A DNA stretch of 64,000 nt from contig NZ_JBNXUN010000003.1 in the NCBI RefSeq assembly GCF_050563525.1, positions 248,001-312,000 on the forward strand, written 5' to 3'. The notes beneath the pieces are model-generated. The model searched no databases and was not told where the DNA came from. It saw only the letters and a list, made by a program, of their open reading frames with translations. The stretch comes from Falsiroseomonas sp050563525 (GTDB taxonomy: Bacteria > Pseudomonadota > Alphaproteobacteria > Acetobacterales > Acetobacteraceae). Shown here piece by piece: positions 16,034 to 24,931 of this stretch. Made by a program: the position numbers and the translations under genes. Numbering within the stretch: position 1 is the first letter of the stretch; every line of letters begins with the position of its first letter.

Positions 16034-17500
16034 TCAGGCGCGATGGCGCGTCACCAGGCGGCCAGGCCGTTCGCCCGTCGCCCCACCCTTGTCGCCGTAG
16101 CCGGCGCGGAAGGTGGGCACGCCATTGGCCCAGACCTCCTCGATGCCGAGGCTCGGCAGGGTCGGCGTCTCGAAGGTGGCGGCGTCGATGACCGTGGCCG
16201 GATCGAACAGCACGAGGTCGGCATAGGCGCCCTCCGCCAGCACGCCACGGTCCACGATGCCATAGGCCTCCGCGCAGCGGCCGGTCATCTTGTGGATGGC
16301 GGTCTCCATGCTGAACAGGCCGAGGCCGCGCGCGTAGTGCCCGAGGACGCGCGGAAAGGTGCCCCACAGGCGCGGATGCGGGTGGGCGTCGTGCGGGATG
16401 CCGTCGGAGCCGATCATGGACAGCGGATGCGCCATGATCCGGCGCACATCTTCCTCGTCCATCTGGAAGCTGATCTGGCCGGCGGGCGTCAGGCGTTCCG
16501 CCGCCGCCTTGATGTCGCTGTTCCAGCCGCGGGCGATCTCGTGCAGGTAGCGGCCGGCCATCTCCGGGTGCGGCACGGACCAGGTGATCATCACCTTCAC
16601 GTCGTCCCGCAGCCGGTCCGGCATCAGCACGGTGGACCCGGCCGGATAGGGATAGACGTCGTAGGCGACTTCCTGCGTGCGGGCATATTCCGCGATCAGC
16701 GGCAGGGTCTGGGTGGAACGGCCGAAATTCTCCGGCAGCGAGCATTTGTGGTGGCTGATCTGCACCGCGACGCCGGCCCGCTTGCCGATCTTCATGGTCT
16801 CCTCGATCGAGCCCAGGACCTTGTCGGCCTCGTCGCGCATATGGGTGGAATACAGGCCGCCGGTGGTCTTCAGCGCCTCCGCCACCGCGATGACCTCCTC
16901 CGTCGTCGCATGCATGTTGGGGCCGTAGTACAGGCCGGTGGAGAAGCCGGAGGCGCCTTCCGCCAGCGCCTGCTTCAGCCGCTGGTGCATGTGGTGGATT
17001 TCCCGGTCATTGGCCGGGCGATACACGTCCCCGTCCATCGCCTCCACGCGCATGGTCTGGTGGCCGGCCAGGGCATAGGTGTTGACCTCGCTGCCCTGCT
17101 TCGCCAGCGCATGCGCGTAGTCGCCGAAATCGGCGAAGCGCCACCAGCCCTCGGCGCCGATCAGGTCCAGCGGCGGCGGCGGCATGCGCTTGAACCGCGC
17201 CGGGGAGAGCGAGACGCCGCAGCAGCCGACCACCACGGTGGTGACGCCCTGGCTGGTCTTGCAGGTGGTGCATTGCGGGCCGCAGAGCACGGCGCGGTCG
17301 TCATGCGTGTGCGCATCGATGAAGCCGGGCGCCACGGCGCGGCCGGTGGCGATCACCTCCCGGTCCGCCGTTGCGCCGCCGAGGTCGCCGATGGCGGCAA
17401 TGCGGTCGCCCTTGACCCCGACATCGCCGAGGCGGCGCGGTGCCCCGGTGCCGTCGAACAAGGTTGCGTCACGGATGATGAGGTCGCAGCGGAGCGCCAT
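16034..17500 (-). CDS. N-acyl-D-amino-acid deacylase (D-aminoacylase family amidohydrolase)
   Basis: A 488-residue zinc amidohydrolase that removes the acyl group from N-acyl-D-amino acids. It begins MALRCDLIIRDATLFDGTG. Metal ligands are visible in FIDAHTHDDRAVL (HxH), the bridging cysteine in VVGCCGVSLSPA, His in VQISHHKCSLPENFG, and the catalytic Asp in MIGSDGIPHDAHPHPRLWG. These are the D-aminoacylase hallmarks, including Cys in place of a carboxylated Lys. ATG 17500 is chosen with AGGGA upstream; an in-frame ATG at 17533 is possible. The D-glutamate versus D-aspartate versus broad specificity is not resolved. Confidence 0.92.
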   Translation of the reverse strand: MALRCDLIIRDATLFDGTGAPRRLGDVGVKGDRIAAIGDLGGATADREVIATGRAVAPGFIDAHTHDDRAVLCGPQCTTCKTSQGVTTVVVGCCGVSLSPARFKRMPPPPLDLIGAEGWWRFADFGDYAHALAKQGSEVNTYALAGHQTMRVEAMDGDVYRPANDREIHHMHQRLKQALAEGASGFSTGLYYGPNMHATTEEVIAVAEALKTTGGLYSTHMRDEADKVLGSIEETMKIGKRAGVAVQISHHKCSLPENFGRSTQTLPLIAEYARTQEVAYDVYPYPAGSTVLMPDRLRDDVKVMITWSVPHPEMAGRYLHEIARGWNSDIKAAAERLTPAGQISFQMDEEDVRRIMAHPLSMIGSDGIPHDAHPHPRLWGTFPRVLGHYARGLGLFSMETAIHKMTGRCAEAYGIVDRGVLAEGAYADLVLFDPATVIDAATFETPTLPSLGIEEVWANGVPTFRAGYGDKGGATGERPGRLVTRHRA

Positions 17501-17610
17501 CTGGCCGGGTTCCCTATCGCTTTGCGCGATCATGCCAAGCCGGGCGTCATCGCGCCAGGGAGCCTCGGGCGCCGTTCGGCGTTGCCACCGGACCAGCCCA
17601 GGAGCAAGCC

Positions 17611-17799
17611 ATGGCCAAGCCGACCGCGCCGACCGGCGCCAGCGAGCGGATGAACAGCGCCGACCCAACCAGCAAGGACACCGCAGCGAAGGTGCAGCAG
17701 GGCTCCACCACCCGGAACCCGGAGGCCAAGGTCCCGTCCGACCTCTACCCGGACCCGCCCGGCGTCACCGACCGGACGAAGGGCGCGCCGGACGACTAG
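17611..17799 (+). CDS. Small polar hypothetical protein
   Basis: A 62-residue, soluble, polar and Pro/Thr/Lys-rich protein with no cysteine and little predicted secondary structure (MAKPTAPTGASERMNSADP at the start, SDLYPDPPGVTDRTKGAPDD at the end). AGGAG lies 6 nt before the ATG, the best evidence that it is a gene. Its TAG and the TAG of the opposite-strand serine hydrolase share the four bases CTAG at 17796-17799. I do not recognise a family. It could be a small intrinsically disordered stress protein, but that is guesswork. Confidence 0.55.
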   Translation: MAKPTAPTGASERMNSADPTSKDTAAKVQQGSTTRNPEAKVPSDLYPDPPGVTDRTKGAPDD

Positions 17800-18818
17800 G
17801 CACCTTCCAGGAACGCCGGCAGGATCGATTCGGTCAGCAGCGCGTGTCGGGTCTGCACCTGGCCGCGCACCCGCGGCACGTCCGGGTCGGAGGTCATCAC
17901 CACGGTGAGCCCCAGCCCCGGCAGCAGGTACAGCATCTGCCCGCCATAGCCCCAGGCATAGTACACCGGTTGCCCACGCGCCTCGGCGATCCACCAGCCG
18001 AGGCCGTACATCTGCCCGCTCCAGGCCGAGCGCGCCTGCGGCTGCCAGGCCTGGCGCAGGAAATCGGCCGGGATCACCCGGCGGCCCTCATGCACCCCGC
18101 CCTTGCGGCAGCACTCGCCGAAGGCCAGCAGGGCGCGCGGCGACAGCGCCATCTCGTTGCCGCCGAAATGCAGCCCTTGCGGGTCCCGCGTCCAGCCCGG
18201 CACGGTGAAGCCCAGCGGCGTGCCGAGCCAGGCTGTTGCCAGTTCGTGGACACTGCGACGGCTGGCGCGGGCCAGGATCGCAGCCAGGATATGGGAGGTG
18301 CCGGTGGAGTACAGCATCCGCCCGCCCGGCTCATCCACCATCGGCCGTGACAGGGCGTAGGCCAGCCAGTCCCGGCTGGCGACCCAGGCGCCGTAATTGG
18401 CGCCGGAGGTCGGCTCCAGCCCCGCCCGCATGGACAGCAGATGGCGAAGCGTGATGTCGCGGACCTCCGGCGGCGCGTCGCGCGGAATGCGGCTACCGAG
18501 GATGGGGGCGATGCGCTGGTCCAGCCCGGTCAGCACGCCGCGCTCGATGGCGATGCCGGCCAGCATGGCAAGAAGGGTCTTGGACGCTGACTTGATGTTC
18601 GTCGGCCGGTCCAGCCCGCCGCCGCGGAACACGCGCTCCGCAACCGGGATGCCGTTCTGGGCCACGATCAGCGCGCGCAGGCCGGGCGTGTCGGCGAACC
18701 GTTCGAGTTGCAGTGGCGGGCGTTGCGGCTGCGCCTGGAGGAGGGCAGGGTTCGCAATGCTGGCGAGGCTCATCCCCAGCAAGGCGCGACGACCGGTGCA
18801 GGACTTCATGGCCTGCAT
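17796..18818 (-). CDS. Exported serine hydrolase (class C beta-lactamase / esterase fold)
   Basis: A 340-residue protein with a signal peptide (KSCTGRRALLGMSLASIANPALLQA, quoted in part) and a beta-lactamase-type serine hydrolase domain. The nucleophile motif SxxK is SASK in PTNIKSASKTLLAML. The expected YxN is replaced by YST in RMLYSTGTSHILAAIL, and a C-terminal WGYGGQMLYLLPGLG takes the place of KTG. This pattern fits esterases or D-aminopeptidases of the family more than true beta-lactamases. Start codons at 18818 and 18809 are both ATG; neither has a clear ribosome site. Substrate unknown. Confidence 0.82.
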   Translation of the reverse strand: MQAMKSCTGRRALLGMSLASIANPALLQAQPQRPPLQLERFADTPGLRALIVAQNGIPVAERVFRGGGLDRPTNIKSASKTLLAMLAGIAIERGVLTGLDQRIAPILGSRIPRDAPPEVRDITLRHLLSMRAGLEPTSGANYGAWVASRDWLAYALSRPMVDEPGGRMLYSTGTSHILAAILARASRRSVHELATAWLGTPLGFTVPGWTRDPQGLHFGGNEMALSPRALLAFGECCRKGGVHEGRRVIPADFLRQAWQPQARSAWSGQMYGLGWWIAEARGQPVYYAWGYGGQMLYLLPGLGLTVVMTSDPDVPRVRGQVQTRHALLTESILPAFLEGA

Positions 18819-18894
18819 CTGCTGCGCCGACGCCGCCGCGCAAGATGGAGGCGAGGCGCGCCCTTGCCATGGAAACGGCTGAAAGCGCGCCGGC

Positions 18895-19857
18895 TCAGTT
18901 CGGGCCGAGCATGAAGAGCGGCCCGTACTCCGCCTTGCCGAAGGTCTGTGTCTTGGCGTTGAGCGGCCCCTTGCAGGCCAGCGTGGCGCGGGACATGACG
19001 ACGTCAGCGAAGTTGATCAGCGGCGGGCGGAAGGTCGCGTCATGCTCGCTCATTTTCTCCTCCGACCCGAAGACATTGGCAAAGACGCAGATTGTCGCGT
19101 CGAACCCCATCACGATGACGCGGGGCCGGCTGCGCAGGAAGGCCAGCATGGCAGGCTGGTTGGTCGCCGTGTGGAACGCAGGCTCGTGGATCACCAGCCG
19201 GCGGGTCTTCGGAACCTGCATGAACTCGGTCAGCAGAACCGGACACAGGTGCTCCTCGCCCGCCTTGGCCATCGACAGGGCGGTGATGGGGCAGCCCAGC
19301 ATCCGGGCCACGCGCAGCACCGAGGTCATGTATTGCAGCGAGGTTCGCCCATTGAAGCTCTCATCCAGCCCGGCAGAATCGGCGCTTCCCAGGTGGATCA
19401 TCAGCAGTCCGGCATCCGCCGGGTTGGCCAGCAGGTATTTGACGATGGAACGACCCATGGAAGTCGAGGGCGGCTTCACGAAGATGCCCTGCCCCCGGCG
19501 GTTGTCCGGGTTGAAATCGGCTGGCGTGATAGACTTGGTGTAGAGTGCCGCCTGGACCTGCGGAATCGGCTGGCTGCGCAGATCGTCGAGTTGGATACCG
19601 GTACCGCTCAGGCCGGGAAAACTGCGCAGCAGAAAGGACAAGCCGTCGCGGTACTTGTCCACGCTCGCCGGCTCCAGCGCCGCGATCGCCCGGTAGATTC
19701 CAAGCGGCGTGCAACCTGTCGTCTTCAGCAGCGCCACCAGTGGCTGCAGTGAGCTCTTGCCGAAGACCGAGGCGCTCAGGCCGCGGTCGAGCGTCGCGTT
19801 CACCGCGCGGAGCCGTAGAAGGAACTCGTCCATGGTCGCCTTTGGACAGACCGGCAT
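18895..19857 (-). CDS. Hypothetical protein with divergent isochorismatase-like (cysteine hydrolase) C-terminal half
   Basis: A 320-residue protein. The first 130 or so residues (DEFLLRLRAVNATLDRGLSA onward) match nothing I know. From about residue 130 a Rossmann-like alpha/beta unit appears: AGLLMIHLGSADSAG, MLGCPITALSMAKAGEEHL, KTRRLVIHEPAFHTATN and RVIVMGFDATICVFANVFGSEE. The last segment, with its cysteine after a hydrophobic strand, resembles the catalytic-Cys segment of isochorismatase-like hydrolases. The usual Asp and Lys of the triad could not be assigned with certainty. ATG 19857 has GGAAGGAAG 9 nt upstream. The composition is somewhat less GC-rich than neighbours. Confidence 0.6.
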   Translation of the reverse strand: MPVCPKATMDEFLLRLRAVNATLDRGLSASVFGKSSLQPLVALLKTTGCTPLGIYRAIAALEPASVDKYRDGLSFLLRSFPGLSGTGIQLDDLRSQPIPQVQAALYTKSITPADFNPDNRRGQGIFVKPPSTSMGRSIVKYLLANPADAGLLMIHLGSADSAGLDESFNGRTSLQYMTSVLRVARMLGCPITALSMAKAGEEHLCPVLLTEFMQVPKTRRLVIHEPAFHTATNQPAMLAFLRSRPRVIVMGFDATICVFANVFGSEEKMSEHDATFRPPLINFADVVMSRATLACKGPLNAKTQTFGKAEYGPLFMLGPN

Positions 19858-19940
19858 CGACGGCACTTCCTTCCCGCGCCAGCATCATCGAGCCATGGCG
19901 CAATGATGTGCTTTAGCAGCAATCCGCGACCGGAGAAGGC

Positions 19941-21608
19941 CTATCCTGCGCGGTAGAGCGCCTTCGCCTGCTCCGGGCTGACCAGCCCATCCGCCACGTC
20001 GCGCGCGACCAGCGCCGGGTCGCGCGCCGCCGCATCGCCCATGCCGCCACCGCCCGGCAGCTTCAGCAGCAGCCGCTTGCCCTTCGGGATCACCTGGAAA
20101 CCCTTGGTGCGGATGGTGGTGCCATCGGTGTGGCCGACCCAGCCGGGCGCCCCCTCCCCGCCGCCGTCGCGGCCCTTCGGCGCGTTGGCGACGCGGTCGA
20201 AGATGGCGTTGACGGCGAATTCTGCCTCGCCCTTGGTGCCGATTTCCATGACCTTGCCGAAGCCGCCGCGGGTGCGGCCGGCGCCGGCCGAATCCGGGCG
20301 GAGCTGGTTCTGCCAGAAGATCACCGGCGCGACATTCTCCGTCGCCTCCACCGGCATGGTCCGCACGCCGGAGGGAAACGCGGTGCCGTCCAGGCCATCC
20401 TTGGTGGGACGCGCGCCGGTGCCGCCGGAGTTGAAGGTGATGATCTCGAAATCCGGCAGTTCCGCAGCCGCGCCGGAGACCTGCGCGCCGCCGCGCAGCG
20501 GCGGGTTCCATAAGGCCGAGGAGCCTTCCGCATTCACCCGGTCCGGCACCGCCTGGTGCAGGCAGCCCATCATCAGGTCCGGCAGCAACTGTCCCACCAC
20601 ATGCCGCACCGAGACCGGATAGGGCCGCGGTGCGTTCAGGATGCAGCCCTCGGGAATCTCCATGTGGAAAGGCGCCAGCGAGGCCCAGTTGTTCGGGATC
20701 TCCGGCGCCACGACGCATTTGATGCCGAAGCAGGCATAGGCGCGGCAATAGGCCGCCGGCACGTTGATGCCGCGCCCGGACAGGCCGGAGGTGCCGGAAT
20801 AGTCCACCACGATGCGATCAGCCTGCACCGTCATCGCGGCCTTCAGCGTGACCGGTGCCTCGTAGCCATCGGAGGTGATCTGGCTGCGGTAGATCCCCTT
20901 GGGCAGGTTTGCGATTTCCTCCAGCGTCGCCTTCAGCGAGCTGTCGAAGATGTAGGTGGCCAGGGGGTCCAGGCTGTCCATGCCGAATTCGGCCAGCATC
21001 TCCGCCAGGCGCTTGGCGCCGGCATCGTTGCAGGCGCACAGCGAATAGACATCGCCCTCCAGCTCCACCGGCGTACGCGATCCCATGCGCAGGAAGTCGA
21101 AAAAGGTCTCGTTCGGCGCGCCCTGGTCGAAACACTTCACGATGGGGATATAGAGCCCCTCCTCAAAGACGCTGCGCCCTTCGGGCCCCATGCCGAGGCC
21201 GCCGACATCAATGACATGCGCCGTGTTGGCGAACAGGCCGACGATCTTCCCGCCGCTGAAGGCGGGCGTCACCACCGTCAAATCGTGCAGGTGGCCGGTG
21301 CCGAGCCAGGGGTCGTTGGTGATGTAGTGGTCGCCCGGCTTCATCGTCTCGGCCGGGAATTTTGCCAGGAAGTGGCCGACTGATTCCATCATGGAATTCA
21401 CATGGCCCGGCGTGCCCGTCACCGCCTGCGCCAGCATCCGGCCATGCAGGTCGAAAACGCCGGCGGACAGGTCGCCAGCTTCCCGCACCGTGGTGGAGAA
21501 GGCGGTGCGGATCATGATCTGAGCTTGTTCCTCCACCACCGCGATCAGGCGGTTCCACTGGATCTGCTGCTGGATCTTCTCCAGCGCGCTGGCGGCTTGC
21601 GTGCTCAT
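19941..21608 (-). CDS. hyuB: Hydantoinase B / oxoprolinase family protein (HyuB)
   Basis: A 555-residue HyuB-type subunit, partner of HyuA in ATP-dependent N-methylhydantoinase, 5-oxoprolinase or acetophenone-carboxylase-like enzymes. Motifs include DPIRWNRL-like QIQWNRLIAVVEEQAQIMIR, DLSAGVFDLHGRMLAQA, GTPGHVNSM, PGDHYITNDPWLGTGHLHDL and FSGTSGLSGRG-like VDYSGTSGLSGRGINVP. It ends with a Gly-rich domain (KLPGGGGMGDAAARDPALVARD). Its hyuA partner lies on the same strand but is separated by a gene on the opposite strand (21656-22234), so hyuB needs its own promoter or antisense read-through. Confidence 0.92.
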   Translation of the reverse strand: MSTQAASALEKIQQQIQWNRLIAVVEEQAQIMIRTAFSTTVREAGDLSAGVFDLHGRMLAQAVTGTPGHVNSMMESVGHFLAKFPAETMKPGDHYITNDPWLGTGHLHDLTVVTPAFSGGKIVGLFANTAHVIDVGGLGMGPEGRSVFEEGLYIPIVKCFDQGAPNETFFDFLRMGSRTPVELEGDVYSLCACNDAGAKRLAEMLAEFGMDSLDPLATYIFDSSLKATLEEIANLPKGIYRSQITSDGYEAPVTLKAAMTVQADRIVVDYSGTSGLSGRGINVPAAYCRAYACFGIKCVVAPEIPNNWASLAPFHMEIPEGCILNAPRPYPVSVRHVVGQLLPDLMMGCLHQAVPDRVNAEGSSALWNPPLRGGAQVSGAAAELPDFEIITFNSGGTGARPTKDGLDGTAFPSGVRTMPVEATENVAPVIFWQNQLRPDSAGAGRTRGGFGKVMEIGTKGEAEFAVNAIFDRVANAPKGRDGGGEGAPGWVGHTDGTTIRTKGFQVIPKGKRLLLKLPGGGGMGDAAARDPALVARDVADGLVSPEQAKALYRAG

Positions 21609-21655
21609 GCGATCCCCATCTAGGCTTGATATTCAGAGACTTGCGGTGCGTAGGA

Positions 21656-22234
21656 ATGGCCCGGACCAAAGTCAGCGCGGCAACACGGCGGAAAAGCCAG
21701 GAGAAGTGGGATGCCCGCTACCTCGACCTGGCGAAGCTGGTCGGCGAATGGTCCAAGGACCCGCGCGCCAAGGTCGGCGCCGCCATCGTCAATCCCAAGC
21801 TCGGCCGGCTGATCGCCGTCGGCTTCAATGGCTTCCCCTCCAACGTCGAGGATGACGTGCGGCGGCTGGAGGACCAGAAGCTCAAGCTGACCATGACCAT
21901 CCACGCCGAGCAGAACGCGCTGATCTTCGCGGGGAAGGAGGCGCGGGACTGCGACGCCTATGTGGTCGGCAAGCCGGTCTGCAGCATGTGCGCGACGCTG
22001 CTGATCCAGGCCGGCGTCAAGCGCGTGATCGCCGCCGAACCCCGCCTCGGCACCGCATCGAAGTGGGACAAGGCCGGGCTGCTGTCGATCGAGATCTTCC
22101 GCGAGGCCGGCGTCGAGTTCCGCCGCCTGACGGAGGCCGAGATGACGCGGCTGGGGCTGGATACCGACAGCGCCACGCGATCCCTGCCGCCATCCGGCAC
22201 CATCTTCGTCGAGGGTGACGAGGTGGAGCTGTAG
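21656..22234 (+). CDS. dCMP deaminase-like zinc nucleoside/nucleotide deaminase
   Basis: A 192-residue cytidine/deoxycytidylate deaminase-family protein. It has the zinc motif HAEQNALIFAG (His plus catalytic Glu) and KPVCSMCATLLIQAGVKRVI (PCxxC variant with both cysteines), and the N-terminal WDARYLDLAKLVGEWSKDPR seen in dCMP deaminases. VGAAIVNPKLGRLIAVGFNGFP is the usual substrate-pocket segment. ATG 21656 is used because upstream codons in this frame are TTG only. It sits on the plus strand between hyuB and hyuA, both on the minus strand, with its stop one base from the hyuA stop. Nucleotide specificity is not proven. Confidence 0.85.
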   Translation: MARTKVSAATRRKSQEKWDARYLDLAKLVGEWSKDPRAKVGAAIVNPKLGRLIAVGFNGFPSNVEDDVRRLEDQKLKLTMTIHAEQNALIFAGKEARDCDAYVVGKPVCSMCATLLIQAGVKRVIAAEPRLGTASKWDKAGLLSIEIFREAGVEFRRLTEAEMTRLGLDTDSATRSLPPSGTIFVEGDEVEL

Positions 22235-22235
22235 T

Positions 22236-24332
22236 TCAGCCACCGCGAGTCAGTTCCAGATAGCGCAGCCCGTCCACCCGGCAGGACCAGCCCGGCCCGA
22301 CCAGCGTGCTGGTCTCCGCCTCCGCCACGATGCAGGGACCGGGCACGGCGGACCCGGCGGGCATTTGGGCACGGTCATAGACCTGCCAATCCGCCACCTG
22401 CCCGGTCGCCGTGTCGCGCACGCGCTGCATGCGGATCGGCGCGGGGGCCGGCGTGTCGGCCACGGGCGCCACGGGTTCGACCGGTTCCGCGATGGTCGCG
22501 ACGGTGACGGCGAAGGACAGGATTTCAACGTCGCTGCCGGGCACGGGGCGGTCATAGAAGCGGGTGTATTCGGCGTCGTAGGCAGAGCGGATTTCGGGAA
22601 TGTCGGCCTCGGTCAGCGCCCGCGCGGGCAGCGCCACGTTGATCTCGTGGCCCTGGCCGACGTAGCGCATGAAGGCCAGGCGGTGTTCCTGCGTCGGCGC
22701 GCCGAAGGCGCCTTCGGCGACAACGCGGGACGCCTCGGCCGACATCTCCGCCAGCAGCGCATTGACAGCCGCCACGTCGAAGGTGCGAAAACGCTGGTAC
22801 AGCGACTTCACCACCTCATACCCCACCGGCGCGCGCAGGAAGCCGATGGCGGAGCCGACGCCGGCGCCGCTCGGCACCAGCACACGATCGACACCGATCT
22901 TCTCGGCGACGCGATAGCCATGCACCGGCCCGCCGCCGCCAAACGCGATGATGCCGCGGCCGCCATAGCCCTTGCCGGATTCGATGGCATGCACGCGCGC
23001 GGCGTTCGCCATGTTCTCGTCCACCATCTCCACCACGCCGAGCCCCGCCATCTCCGGCGCCAGCCCCAGCTTGCGGCCGACATGCGCATCCAGCGCATCC
23101 AGCGCCGGCTGCACATGCAGCTTCAAGGCGCCGCCGGCGAACAGGTCCGGCTCATAGCGGCCAAGCGCCAAATTCGCATCAGTCACCGCCGGCTTGTCGC
23201 CGCCGCGGCCGTAGCAGACCGGTCCCGGGTCCGCGCCGGCGCTTTCCGGCCCGACCTGGATGCGGCCCAGCGCATCGAGATGGGCGATGGAGCCGCCGCC
23301 GGCGCCGATCTCCACCATCTCGATCACGGGGATGCGCAGCGGCAGGCCAGAGCCCTTCTTGAAGCGGCCGACGCGGGCCACCTCGAAGGTGCGGCTGGCC
23401 TGCGGCGCGAAATCGTCGATCAGGCAGACCTTCGCCGTGGTGCCGCCCATGTCGAAGGACAGCACCTTCGACCAGCCGCGCTGCTTCGCGACATGCGCCG
23501 AGAAGATCGCGCCGCCGGCGGGGCCGGATTCCACCAGGCGGATCGGGAAGCGCGCGGCGGTGTCGAGCGTGGTCAGGCCGCCGCCGGACAGCATCATGAA
23601 CAGCGGGCAGGTGAAGCCGGCCTCCTTCAACCCGGCTTCCAGGCGCCGCAGGTAGCTCGCCATCAGCGGCTGGACATAGGCGTTGGCGGCGGTGGTGGAA
23701 AACCGCTCCCACTCCCGCATCTCAGGCGACACCTCGGAGGACAGCGAGATGGGAAGGTCCGGCCACATCTCGTGCACGATGGCCGCGGCGCGGCGTTCAT
23801 GCGCCGGGTTCACGAAGGCATGCAGGAAGCCGATGGCGAGGCTTTCGATGCCCTCGGCACGCAGGGTCTCGACCTGGGCGCGCACCGCCGCTTCGTCGAG
23901 CGCCAGCAGCACATGGCCCTCATTGTCCAGCCGCTCCGGCACCGTCAGCCGCCAGCGGCGCGGGATCAGCGGCTGGGCGAGATCGATGTTCAGGTCGTAC
24001 TGGTCGTAGCGGGACTCGTTCCCCAGCGCGAGCACGTCCCGGAAGCCGTCCGTCGTCAGCAGCGCGGTGCGGGCGCCCTTGCGCTCGATGATGGCGTTGG
24101 TGGCCAGCGTGGTGCCGTGGATGACCAACTCGATATCGGCGGGCGTCAGCGCGGCACGTTCCAGCACCACGCGCACGCCCTCCAGCACGCCGAGTTCCGG
24201 CGCGTGCGGCGTCGTGAGAACCTTGCCGGTCCAGCGCTCGGTACCGTCCTCGCCGGCACGCTCGACGGCCACATCGGTGAAGGTGCCGCCGATATCGACG
24301 GCGAGGCGGGCTGCTTTGCTCAATTCAGACAT
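22236..24332 (-). CDS. hyuA: Hydantoinase A / oxoprolinase family protein (HyuA)
   Basis: A 698-residue HyuA-type ATPase subunit. The N-terminal ASKHA phosphate-binding motif is LAVDIGGTFTDVAVE, followed by VIHGTTLATNAIIERKGART, LSFDMGGTTAKVCLID, GAGGGSIAHLDALGRIQVGP and AFGGGGPVHGYRVAEKIG. These are diagnostic of N-methylhydantoinase/5-oxoprolinase/acetone-carboxylase alpha-like proteins, which use ATP to open cyclic amides or carboxylate ketones. It follows an amaB-like amidohydrolase and a small membrane gene, which favours hydantoin hydrolysis. ATG 24332 is chosen, although 24353 is also possible and would overlap the preceding gene. Confidence 0.92.
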   Translation of the reverse strand: MSELSKAARLAVDIGGTFTDVAVERAGEDGTERWTGKVLTTPHAPELGVLEGVRVVLERAALTPADIELVIHGTTLATNAIIERKGARTALLTTDGFRDVLALGNESRYDQYDLNIDLAQPLIPRRWRLTVPERLDNEGHVLLALDEAAVRAQVETLRAEGIESLAIGFLHAFVNPAHERRAAAIVHEMWPDLPISLSSEVSPEMREWERFSTTAANAYVQPLMASYLRRLEAGLKEAGFTCPLFMMLSGGGLTTLDTAARFPIRLVESGPAGGAIFSAHVAKQRGWSKVLSFDMGGTTAKVCLIDDFAPQASRTFEVARVGRFKKGSGLPLRIPVIEMVEIGAGGGSIAHLDALGRIQVGPESAGADPGPVCYGRGGDKPAVTDANLALGRYEPDLFAGGALKLHVQPALDALDAHVGRKLGLAPEMAGLGVVEMVDENMANAARVHAIESGKGYGGRGIIAFGGGGPVHGYRVAEKIGVDRVLVPSGAGVGSAIGFLRAPVGYEVVKSLYQRFRTFDVAAVNALLAEMSAEASRVVAEGAFGAPTQEHRLAFMRYVGQGHEINVALPARALTEADIPEIRSAYDAEYTRFYDRPVPGSDVEILSFAVTVATIAEPVEPVAPVADTPAPAPIRMQRVRDTATGQVADWQVYDRAQMPAGSAVPGPCIVAEAETSTLVGPGWSCRVDGLRYLELTRGG

Positions 24333-24340
24333 GTTGCTGG

Positions 24341-24931
24341 TTAATGCCTCCATTGAAAGGCGTTCAAATTGCCCCCGACTTCAAGGCAGGCAATTTTCAT
24401 TTCACCCAGGCCACTTTGATGAGTCGGGGTAAAGGCACAGCGGATCGGACTGCGGCTGAGTAAAAGTCTCTCGAATTCTGGAATGCGCGATCCCGACCTG
24501 AGTTCAGATTCAACCCACGACGGGTATCCAACGGCCAATACGAAGTCAGCAAAGAACCCCAGCCCGGGCGGGATGTCGATTGCCGAACCACGCGGTAAAT
24601 GTGCCCAATCGAGCGGGGCAGGGTCCGTTGCCAGCCGTTCTAGCGGCGCGTCTCCAGCGTCGGCAAAATCAGTCATAAACACGCGGACACCGCGAGAGAC
24701 GCTTCGCCCTCGGTTGACGACACGAACTCGTAGCCACACGCCCGGTCGCTGAGATTTTGGCATGGTGCCTCCATCAACGTTGACCAAACGCTCGACACGA
24801 AAACCGCCGTTCTGCGAAACCTCAACAACCAGGACTGGCCGCAGCCAAATGTTCAGCGCAGCCTGAAGCAGGTAGAACGCCGCCGCGCCAGCAAATGAAC
24901 TAACTAGTGATATCCAGACCAACTCGCTCAT
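24341..24931 (-). CDS. Hypothetical membrane-anchored protein in the hyu operon, AT-richer than neighbours
   Basis: A 196-residue protein with an N-terminal membrane helix (ELVWISLVSSFAGAAAFYLL) and a soluble domain rich in beta-strand-like segments: PVLVVEVSQNGGFRVERLV, VWLRVRVVNRGRSVSRGVRV and FVLAVGYPSWVESEL. The Rxxx(N/V)NRGRS(V)S(R) stretch resembles immunoglobulin-like or CARDB-like accessory domains, but I cannot name a family. Its ATG overlaps the upstream amidohydrolase TGA as ATGA and its stop is 8 nt before hyuA, so it is translated within the operon. Base composition is clearly lower in GC than flanking genes, suggesting a late arrival. Confidence 0.65.
   Translation of the reverse strand: MSELVWISLVSSFAGAAAFYLLQAALNIWLRPVLVVEVSQNGGFRVERLVNVDGGTMPKSQRPGVWLRVRVVNRGRSVSRGVRVFMTDFADAGDAPLERLATDPAPLDWAHLPRGSAIDIPPGLGFFADFVLAVGYPSWVESELRSGSRIPEFERLLLSRSPIRCAFTPTHQSGLGEMKIACLEVGGNLNAFQWRH

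Noticed and set aside
22215..24344. 709-codon open frame on the plus strand across hyuA
   Set aside because: It is fully antisense to a gene with clear HyuA motifs, and its translation is His/Arg/Ala-rich without any domain. Long antisense frames are expected at this GC content.
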